Positions 16,693 to 23,834 of a DNA stretch of 25,424 nucleotides are shown in pieces (position 1 is the stretch's first letter; each line of letters starts with the position of its first letter). This DNA is from Stenotrophomonas sp. (GTDB taxonomy: Bacteria; Pseudomonadota; Gammaproteobacteria; Xanthomonadales; Xanthomonadaceae): assembly GCA_003248565.1 (NCBI GenBank), contig QFOV01000017.1:1-25424 (forward strand). Reading direction: 5' to 3'. The translations under genes were made by a program, and so were the position numbers. The notes beneath the pieces are model-generated. The model ran no database searches, was not told where the DNA came from, and was given only the letters and a program-made list of their open reading frames with translations.

Positions 16693-18732
16693 ATGAGAGC
16701 AACAACATTAGTGGCCATTCTGGCATGGGCAGCCATGGCGCCTACGGCTGCCCATGCCACCGCACCCAAACAGCCAACCATAGAACAGCTTGCCGCTTTC
16801 CCCCAGTACTCCAGCTTCAGCTTGTCCCCGGACGGGAAGCACATCGCGGCACTGTGCGGCACAGGGGAAGAGCGCACCATCGCCATCTGGCAGAGCGATG
16901 CCATAGATGCAGCGCCCACCCTGATCGGTGCGTCGCGGATGAAGATCCAAAGCGTTCAATTCATCAAGAACGACCGCTTGGCGGTGCTGTTGTGGCAACC
17001 GCACGAACTGCGCATCGACCGCCCAACCAAGAACTTCCTGAGCAAACTGATGATCACCGACCTGGACGGAAAACAGTGGCATGAGCCCCTGCCCGCCCCA
17101 CGTGCGCGCAGCGACATTGAGAAGCTGCAACAAGCACTGAGCATTGCCGGCGTACTCGATGTGCTGCCAAACGACCCTCACCACATCCTGGTCACCAACA
17201 ACTCCGGCATCAACACCGGTGACATCTATCGCGTGGACCTACGTGATTTCTCCGCCGACAGGATCCAGATGTCCGACGACAAGGTCGGCGGCTACCTCAC
17301 CGACGCCAACGGCGAGCTGCGAGCTCGCTTGAAATCCAATATTGATGGAACCGGCGCCTATATATCCGCGGAGATCCGCAATCCCGGATCCGCCGCGTGG
17401 GAGGAGCACTTTCGTTCATACGTCAAAGACAGAAACCAGACCCGGATCATAGGCTTTGGTGCCGAGGCCAACATCGCCTTCGTCCTCAGCAACGAAGGAC
17501 AGGACAAAAGCCTGATCTACGAGTACGACATATCCAGCAGAACGCGCAAGGAGGTCCTTTTCCAACACCGATTCTTCGATGCCACGGGCATCATCACCAA
17601 TCCGTACAAGGACGCAGGCACCGCGTTCGAAGGAATCCTGGGCCTGCAGTACCTGGGCCCGCGGGGCGACGACATCGAATGGACCTCACCTGCCATGCGC
17701 GCCGTGGATGCGGGTTTAAGGCAGGCACTGGCGATCACCAACGAACCGGTGGAACTCGTGGATCCGGCTACTGGGCAGTCCGCCAGGGTGAACTACCCCA
17801 CCCAACGGGACTATCGCATCCTCAGCTTCACCCCGGACATGAAGACCATGCTCCTCCAGGTAGCTGGCGCATCCTCCCCGCCGCAGTACTACCTCTACAA
17901 AGACGGCGAGCTGACGCTACTATCGTCCAGCTATGCGGATATCGATCCACGTGCATTTGGCACCACCCGCTTGGTCTACTACAACGCACGCGATGGCCTA
18001 CCGATACCGGCCTTCCTGACCACGCCGGACACCGACCTGTGCGGCGTCGGCCCCTGGAATGCGGTCGTGCATCCGCATGGCGGCCCCTGGGCCCGCGACG
18101 ACATGGGATTCGATGGCTCGATGTGGACGCCGCTGATGGCCTCGCGCTGCATGGCAGTGCTACGCCCGCAGTACCGCGGCAGTGCCGACTGGGGGCGGAG
18201 ATTGTGGATGGCCGGCGACGCTCAATGGGGCCAGAAAATGCAGGACGACAAAGATGACGGCGCCAAGTGGATGATTGCGCAGAACATTGCCAAGCCCAAC
18301 CATATCGCCATGTTCGGCTTTTCCTACGGCGGCTACGCTGCATTCGCAGCAGCCGTGCGGCCAGAAGGTCTCTACAAATGCGCCATTGCCGGCGCTGGAG
18401 TCTCCGACATCAAGCTGATCTGGTCACGCTTCTACACCAATGCTTTCTTCCGCCAGGCGCAGGCGCCCACAGTGGATGGCCTCAACCCGCTGGATCATGC
18501 CGACAAGATCAAGATTCCGCTGATGGTCTACCACGGCGACCGTGACCAGACCGTTCCAATTGAACAATCGGAATGGTTTGTAGCCAAAGCGAAAGCCTCC
18601 GGGCAGCCGGTCGAGTACCACGCCATAGCGGACTATGCACATGGACCGGCATGGACACGCGCCATCATGGCCGACCAGCTGCGTCTCATCGATACCTATC
18701 TCGCGAGCGGGTGCGGTGGAACCGGGCTGTAG
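16693..18732 (+). CDS. Exported S9-family (prolyl-oligopeptidase-like) serine peptidase, copy 1
   Basis: The start at 16693 has GGAG seven bases upstream and yields a 22-residue signal peptide ending AAHA before TAPKQP. The paralog at 23835 has a signal of exactly the same length. An ATG at 16660 overlaps the sulfotransferase stop as ATGA and would add 11 residues; it remains possible. The mature protein has a beta-propeller-like N-terminal part (about 25-430), beginning IEQLAAFPQYSSFSLSPDG. The alpha/beta hydrolase domain follows, with HPHGGPWARDD, the nucleophile GFSYGG (S544), HGDRDQTVP (D618) and YAHGPAW (H650). It is 679 residues and probably periplasmic. S9 enzymes cleave short peptides, often near proline. 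Lasso-peptide isopeptidases of the AtxE type belong to the same broad group, but this cannot be claimed here. Confidence 0.92.
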   Translation: MRATTLVAILAWAAMAPTAAHATAPKQPTIEQLAAFPQYSSFSLSPDGKHIAALCGTGEERTIAIWQSDAIDAAPTLIGASRMKIQSVQFIKNDRLAVLLWQPHELRIDRPTKNFLSKLMITDLDGKQWHEPLPAPRARSDIEKLQQALSIAGVLDVLPNDPHHILVTNNSGINTGDIYRVDLRDFSADRIQMSDDKVGGYLTDANGELRARLKSNIDGTGAYISAEIRNPGSAAWEEHFRSYVKDRNQTRIIGFGAEANIAFVLSNEGQDKSLIYEYDISSRTRKEVLFQHRFFDATGIITNPYKDAGTAFEGILGLQYLGPRGDDIEWTSPAMRAVDAGLRQALAITNEPVELVDPATGQSARVNYPTQRDYRILSFTPDMKTMLLQVAGASSPPQYYLYKDGELTLLSSSYADIDPRAFGTTRLVYYNARDGLPIPAFLTTPDTDLCGVGPWNAVVHPHGGPWARDDMGFDGSMWTPLMASRCMAVLRPQYRGSADWGRRLWMAGDAQWGQKMQDDKDDGAKWMIAQNIAKPNHIAMFGFSYGGYAAFAAAVRPEGLYKCAIAGAGVSDIKLIWSRFYTNAFFRQAQAPTVDGLNPLDHADKIKIPLMVYHGDRDQTVPIEQSEWFVAKAKASGQPVEYHAIADYAHGPAWTRAIMADQLRLIDTYLASGCGGTGL

Positions 18733-18738
18733 AAAACC

Positions 18739-18766
18739 CAACACCCGCGGCAGTGGGTCGGTGTTG
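18739..18766 (-). terminator. Possible terminator of sulfotransferase copy 2
   Basis: CAACACC and GGTGTTG form a 7-bp stem with a 14-base loop. On the minus strand it is followed by GGTTTTCT. It lies about 110 bases downstream of the sulfotransferase stop and directly after the convergent peptidase. The stem is short, so confidence is low. Confidence 0.3.
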
Positions 18767-18876
18767 TGTCACCGGCCCACCTCGCATGTCGCGACACGAT
18801 CAGAACAAGCGGCACCTGGGCATTCCCGTCGCGCCGCCGCTCCACCCGACCGGTCGCGATGATCACCCGCAGTGGC

Positions 18877-20484
18877 TTACAGCTTGAAGATCCCAGCTGC
18901 AGTCAGCCGCTCCACCAGCGGCGCAAGCCGCTCGGCATGCTTCCTCGAGCTGTGGATCGAACGCGTGTGCACCGGCTGTCGTACCTGTGCCGCACTCGCC
19001 GTTGCAAAAACCTTCTCCTTGTCGGGAACACGCAGGGCTTCGTCGGTCCACTCCAAACCACACCACGCGTAGATCCGGCGCGCCTGGGCCTCGGTGTCTG
19101 TCACCAGGTCTTCATAATTGACATCCAGGATCGCGCCCGGCATCGCCTGATGCCAATGCGCCATCATCTGCCGGTACAAGACGTAATAGTCGCCCAGCTC
19201 CTGCAGGTCGTATGAAAAGTCGTAGGCACTGAAGAAGAGCGTTTTGAACACCGCATAGCAGCTGTCAAGCGGATCGCGAACCAGATGGATGATCCGGGCA
19301 TTGGGCAATGCCTTGCGTATCATCCCGCAGTACAGATAATTGGCTGGCAACTTGTCGATGAATACATCGCTGCCCCCCGCCATCTGCCGGGCCGCGCGCA
19401 TGTAGTTCTGCCCGAGCTCGGCAAAATCCACCTTCATGGTGGCGGCAGCCGCCGACAACGACGGCTCCCGGCGTTGCACCTGCCCTAGCGCTGCCGTCAA
19501 CTGGAAACCAAAGTCGAGCAACTCTCCGGCATTCTGGACCTTGCCCGACTGCAACAGGATGCGTTCGGCGAGCGTGGTCCCCGTGCGCGGCATACCGACG
19601 ATGAAAACAGCCCCGGGGTCCTCGCATCCGACAGCAGGCTGCGCCAATGCTTGGGCACTTTGTACCGCACGGATTTCGTCCATCATCGTGCGGAAGGCAC
19701 TCATGTCGTACTGGATGGATGCCCGCTTCTTTCTGGCGCCTGCCATGAGCGCGTCTATCGATTTCTCATGCTCGCCCAGGTCTTCAAGTTCCTTGGCCAA
19801 CGCATACAGCGCACCAGCCTCATCTTCCGGGCGAGCAAAGCCGCGCTCCAGCCTGGTCTGGATATCAGCAACGTGATTGCCATCTGGTCGTTGCTTGCGC
19901 AGTGTCGAGCGCAGGTAGATAACCGATCCAGATTGCGGTGAGGTTGCCAACACCCGATCCAGATCGGCTTCCGCATCTTCGAAGCGACCACTGTAGAAGC
20001 GGGCAATACCCAGGTCATAGCGCCAGGCAGGATTGTCTCCACCCACCGCCAGCGCCCGCTCATACATGCTTATCGCCTCGGAAAGCATGTTGTGGTGGTA
20101 ATAGAGCTTGCCCAGCTGCCACAACACCAGACCGTTGTCGCCGAAATCAACGGCTATTGCGGCGGCCAACGCTGGAATCTCATCACGGCGCAGCAGTCGC
20201 GACAGCAGCCAGGCTTTCTTGATCCGGTACTGCGCATCGGGCTCAAGGGCGATGGCCTGATCAATCCGGGCCAACGCCTGTTCCATATCCCCGTTCAGGC
20301 GGAGAGCTTCGGCGCTGAATGCATACACCCGGCTATTGGACGGGAAGGCCGCAACCAGCTCATGGCCAAGTACTGCGGCATCCGCGGTTCGGCCCTGCCT
20401 GAGCAGTTCATTACCTGCTGCGATCTGTTGCAAGAACGGCACCGATGCGGCGCCAACGGAAGGAGCATGTGCTGAATTCGTCAT
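18877..20484 (-). CDS. TPR-repeat sulfotransferase (copy 2, inverted)
   Basis: The 535-residue protein starts at the ATG at 20484 (MTNSAHAPSVGAAS); a GTG just before it is also in frame. Residues about 15-270 hold TPR-like repeats (ARIDQAIALEPDAQYR, ISMYERALAVGGDNP, FEDAEADLDRVLATSP). The PAPS-binding loop is FIVGMPRTGTTLAERIL (G297-T304). The 3'-phosphate motif is the intact VRDPLDSCYAVFKT with R403 and S408. FIDKLPANYLYCGMI, ELGDYYVLYRQMMAHW and ATASAAQVRQPVH are shared with copy 1, so the two are paralogs. It is cytoplasmic, without a signal peptide. It is divergent from receptor 2 and convergent with peptidase 1. The acceptor is unknown; a protein-tyrosine role is one possibility because TPST-like enzymes share this fold. 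Confidence 0.92.
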   Translation of the reverse strand: MTNSAHAPSVGAASVPFLQQIAAGNELLRQGRTADAAVLGHELVAAFPSNSRVYAFSAEALRLNGDMEQALARIDQAIALEPDAQYRIKKAWLLSRLLRRDEIPALAAAIAVDFGDNGLVLWQLGKLYYHHNMLSEAISMYERALAVGGDNPAWRYDLGIARFYSGRFEDAEADLDRVLATSPQSGSVIYLRSTLRKQRPDGNHVADIQTRLERGFARPEDEAGALYALAKELEDLGEHEKSIDALMAGARKKRASIQYDMSAFRTMMDEIRAVQSAQALAQPAVGCEDPGAVFIVGMPRTGTTLAERILLQSGKVQNAGELLDFGFQLTAALGQVQRREPSLSAAAATMKVDFAELGQNYMRAARQMAGGSDVFIDKLPANYLYCGMIRKALPNARIIHLVRDPLDSCYAVFKTLFFSAYDFSYDLQELGDYYVLYRQMMAHWHQAMPGAILDVNYEDLVTDTEAQARRIYAWCGLEWTDEALRVPDKEKVFATASAAQVRQPVHTRSIHSSRKHAERLAPLVERLTAAGIFKL

Positions 20485-20581
20485 CACCCAAGTCTAAACA
20501 CAGCCTATCCAGCTATCCATACCCTCATCAAACCGCCTACTAATCACCTTACATCTTCGTTACGAGCATGCTAGGAAATAG

Positions 20582-20611
20582 TTACATTCATTGTTAATTC
20601 AGTGTTAGGAT
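20582..20611 (+). promoter_or_regulatory. Candidate promoter of receptor 2 in AT-rich divergent spacer
   Basis: TTACAT (20582-20587) and TAGGAT (20606-20611) are 18 bases apart, matching the -35 box weakly and the -10 box fairly. They lie in a 193-base spacer (20485-20677) that is clearly more AT-rich than its surroundings and drives divergent transcription of sulfotransferase 2 and receptor 2. A 12-base direct repeat GCAGCTGTAACC occurs in the spacer and again just inside the receptor gene. Confidence 0.3.
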
Positions 20612-20677
20612 CAGCTACCGATTGCAGCTGTAACCGCAGCGGACACAACCTAACCGACTGATTTAATGGAGATTCTC

Positions 20678-23600
20678 ATGCCCTCCAGCAGCTGTAACCC
20701 GACCTCGCTCAAGAAGAGCCCGCTCGCGCTGGCGCTGACTGCCGCCCTTATCCTGCCGCTTACTGCCTATGCACAGAGCGCGACTGATGATCAGGCCGAA
20801 GCGACCAAGGAAGTCAAGGAAGAGACCACCTCGTCCAAGCCAACCACGCTCAACCAGGTGACGGTGACGGGCACCCGCATCAGCAAGGACACCTACAATT
20901 CCGTATCACCGGTCCAGGTGATCAGCCGTACGGAAAGCACGCTGGCAGGCTTCAACTCCACTGCATCGGTACTGCAGAGCAACTCCGTCACCGGCGGTAG
21001 CGAGCAGATCAACAACGCGTTTGGTGGTTACGTGACCGATGGCGGCCCGGGCGCCAACACCCTGGGTCTTCGCGGCTTGGGCCCGACCCGCACGCTGATG
21101 CTGCTGAACGGGCGGCGCATGTCGCCGGCTGGTTCGCGCGGCGCGGTCGGCGCAGCCGACCTGAACACCCTGCCGACCATCATGATCGATCATTACGAGA
21201 TCCTGAAGGACGGCGCTTCCTCCATTTATGGCTCCGACGCGGTTGCCGGCGTTGTCAACGTCATCACCAAGAACAAGGTCGATGGCGCAGAAGTCGAATT
21301 CCAGCACAATGCCACCCAGCACGGTGGCGGTGAAGAAACCCGCTGGTCCGGCATGTTCGGCACCAGTGGTGACAAATGGCGCGTGTCCGGCTCGTTCGAA
21401 GTCTACCGCCGCCAGGAAATGCAGATTGGCGAGCGCGGCTGGGCCAGCGACTGCCCCGTACCACTGCTGGGCCGCGGCAGCAACGGCCGCTACGGTGCTG
21501 ACGACTATATCGACCCGGCAACCGGCGAGCCGAAATGCTGGGGCCTGGATGCAGGTGGCGTGACCATCAACACCCTTGGCACCGCCTACCTGCTCGGCCG
21601 TCCGGGCTTGGGCAGCCTGGGCTACTACGGCACCTACGATCCCTCCATGCTGGACCAGCTGCCGCCGGGCTTTGACTATTTCAATCGCTGGCGGCCGAAT
21701 GGCGCCATCACCGATGGCGACCTGCCTGGCTTCGAGGGTGTCGACTACAACGGTCGTACCACCTACGACCCGCGGATGAAGCAGGAATCGCTGATCTCTC
21801 CGACCACCAACGTCACCGGCTTCCTGCAGGGCAGCTTCGACATTGATGCCCTGGGCGGCGCCGAGATGTACTACGAGCTGCTCGCTACCCGCCGCGAGTC
21901 GCGCCAGACCGGCTATCTGCAGCATTCCCTGGACTACCCGGTAAACAGCCCACTGCTGGGCGACCTCGCCTGGCTGCCCGCTTGGCTGCGGGCACCCGCG
22001 GATGGCTCGACGGGTGGCAAGAACGTGTCCGCACGTGCGTTCGTCGGCTGGGGGCTCTATGACAACTGGCAGCAGGTTGACTTCACTCGCGTCACCGCAG
22101 GTCTGCGTGGCGATCTGGGCACCTCCTGGAACTACGATGGCTATCTGAGCCATGGCCGTTCCAGCTCCGATTACTACACCCAGAACCGTCTGACCAACCG
22201 CATTGCCAAGAGCCTGGATGTCGTCTCCGACGGCGCTGGCGGTTTCGTCTGCCGCGACACGTCTGATGGCTGCGTGGCAGCGCCCATGCTGTCGGCAGAT
22301 GTCGTTGCCGGAAACCTGCCGCAGGCCTACCGCGACTACATCATGCAGATCACGCACGGCACGACGACCTATTCGGAGTCCACTGCGAGCTTTGGCGTCA
22401 ATGGTCCGTTGTTCGACATGCCCAAGGGTGGCACTGTTTCGATGGCATTCGGCCTGGAGTACCGCCGTTCCAAGATCGACGACTCCCCGGATCCGAACTC
22501 TGTCGCAAACAACCTGTACAGCTTCACCGCGTCCGCACCGACCCGCGGCTCGGACAACGTGAAGGAGGCCTATTTCGAAATCGAAGCTCCTCTGCTGACC
22601 GGGCTGCCGGGTGCCGAGGAACTGACCATCAACACCTCGGCCCGCTACACCGACTACGACTCCTACGGCAGCGACAAGACCTGGAAGCTCGGCCTGCTCT
22701 ACACCCCGGTGAACTGGCTGTCGCTGCGCGCTTCCCGCGGCACGTCCTTCCGCGCACCGGCGTTGTTTGAACAGTTCCTCGGCGCGACAAGCGGCTTCGG
22801 CAGCGCCTCCGACGACCCCTGCAACGGCTGGGGTGGCCAACAGGACAAGTCGAGCAACAGGTACCTGAACTGCCAAAGCCTGGGACTGGCTCCCAACTTC
22901 CAGCAGACGAGCAGCCCGACGATCATCACCCAGGGTGGCTCCGAAGCTGGCCTGATCGCCGAGACGTCGACGGCACTCACCGCTGGCCTGATCCTGCAGC
23001 CGGAGTTCAACGAGCGCTTTGGCAGCCTGTCGTTTGCTGCGGACTACTTTGATATCAAGGTACGTGACAGCGTCTCCAAGCTCAGCGGTGCGGCAATGCT
23101 CGCCCTGTGCTACGGGCAGTCGCAAGCAGAATTCACTGCGGGCACGGGTTACTGCAGCTTCGTCAAGCGTGGTGCAAACAACTCGCTGAACGTCACCACG
23201 GGCTATTTCAACGTATCCACCGAGACCGTGCGTGGCTGGGACTTCAACCTCCGTTACACCAAGGATATTGGCCCGGGCGAACTGCGCGCCAACGCCGCTG
23301 TAACCCACTACCTGGAGCAGGGTCGCCAAGCGTTCCGCGACGATCCGTATCGTGATGCCAACGGCTCCATCAACACCCCGGACTACACCGGTCAGCTGGA
23401 CCTGACCTATGAAGTCCGTGCTTGGGAAGTGCGGTATGGCGTGGACTGGATCGGGTCGATCAACGGTTACAAGTACTACGACAAGTACTACGACACCGAC
23501 TATCGTTCCAGGTACAAGATGATGATCGACGACTACTTCGTCCACAGCCTGTCCGTGCGCTACAAGGGTGATGACTGGTCTGCCACGGTTGGCGTCCGCA

Positions 23601-23728
23601 ATCTCGCCGACAAGGACCCGCCGACCATCTCCACCGGCGCTGGCACCACGATTGGCAACGCCCCGCTGTACAGTGGTTATGACTATTTTGGCCGCACGTT
23701 CTTCTTCAACCTGACCAAAAAGTTCTGA
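20678..23728 (+). CDS. TonB-dependent outer-membrane receptor (copy 2)
   Basis: The start at the ATG at 20678 (MPSSSCNPTSLKKSPL) has GGAG six bases upstream; an ATG at 20666 is an in-frame alternative but is poorly placed. The 1016-residue protein has a signal peptide cleaved after AYA (about residue 32). NQVTVTGTRIS follows, then the plug with LGLRGLGPTRTLMLLNGRR and EILKDGASSIYGSDAVAGVVNV. The barrel ends YSGYDYFGRTFFFNLTKKF with a terminal Phe. Its four cysteine pairs (C259/C287, C525/C532, C715/C732, C811/C826) match copy 1 within two residues throughout. Identity to copy 1 is well above half by eye, highest in the plug. It probably imports a ligand related to that of copy 1. Confidence 0.95.
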   Translation: MPSSSCNPTSLKKSPLALALTAALILPLTAYAQSATDDQAEATKEVKEETTSSKPTTLNQVTVTGTRISKDTYNSVSPVQVISRTESTLAGFNSTASVLQSNSVTGGSEQINNAFGGYVTDGGPGANTLGLRGLGPTRTLMLLNGRRMSPAGSRGAVGAADLNTLPTIMIDHYEILKDGASSIYGSDAVAGVVNVITKNKVDGAEVEFQHNATQHGGGEETRWSGMFGTSGDKWRVSGSFEVYRRQEMQIGERGWASDCPVPLLGRGSNGRYGADDYIDPATGEPKCWGLDAGGVTINTLGTAYLLGRPGLGSLGYYGTYDPSMLDQLPPGFDYFNRWRPNGAITDGDLPGFEGVDYNGRTTYDPRMKQESLISPTTNVTGFLQGSFDIDALGGAEMYYELLATRRESRQTGYLQHSLDYPVNSPLLGDLAWLPAWLRAPADGSTGGKNVSARAFVGWGLYDNWQQVDFTRVTAGLRGDLGTSWNYDGYLSHGRSSSDYYTQNRLTNRIAKSLDVVSDGAGGFVCRDTSDGCVAAPMLSADVVAGNLPQAYRDYIMQITHGTTTYSESTASFGVNGPLFDMPKGGTVSMAFGLEYRRSKIDDSPDPNSVANNLYSFTASAPTRGSDNVKEAYFEIEAPLLTGLPGAEELTINTSARYTDYDSYGSDKTWKLGLLYTPVNWLSLRASRGTSFRAPALFEQFLGATSGFGSASDDPCNGWGGQQDKSSNRYLNCQSLGLAPNFQQTSSPTIITQGGSEAGLIAETSTALTAGLILQPEFNERFGSLSFAADYFDIKVRDSVSKLSGAAMLALCYGQSQAEFTAGTGYCSFVKRGANNSLNVTTGYFNVSTETVRGWDFNLRYTKDIGPGELRANAAVTHYLEQGRQAFRDDPYRDANGSINTPDYTGQLDLTYEVRAWEVRYGVDWIGSINGYKYYDKYYDTDYRSRYKMMIDDYFVHSLSVRYKGDDWSATVGVRNLADKDPPTISTGAGTTIGNAPLYSGYDYFGRTFFFNLTKKF

Positions 23729-23752
23729 TGCTGTAGTCGGATGTCGAAAGGA

Positions 23753-23782
23753 AGCCGCCGCCCCTACGGGCGGCGGCTTTTC
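23753..23782 (+). terminator. Strong intrinsic terminator after receptor 2
   Basis: AGCCGCCGCCC and GGGCGGCGGCT form a perfect 11-bp stem around CTAC, followed by TTTTCTG. It is 24 bases after the receptor stop and 52 bases before the second peptidase. Peptidase expression therefore depends on read-through or on a promoter within the terminator-gene gap. Confidence 0.9.
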
Positions 23783-23834
23783 TGTAACGAACACCTGCCA
23801 AACCACAGTCGCATTACCCGCACGGACTGCAACC

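Noticed and set aside
18733..18876. Search for a small peptide gene between peptidase 1 and sulfotransferase 2
   Set aside because: No frame with a start, ribosome site and plausible composition; the space holds only a weak hairpin.
20624..20699. 12-base direct repeat GCAGCTGTAACC before and inside the start of receptor 2
   Set aside because: Only two copies, one of them in coding sequence; probably chance, and not enough for an operator or attachment-site claim.
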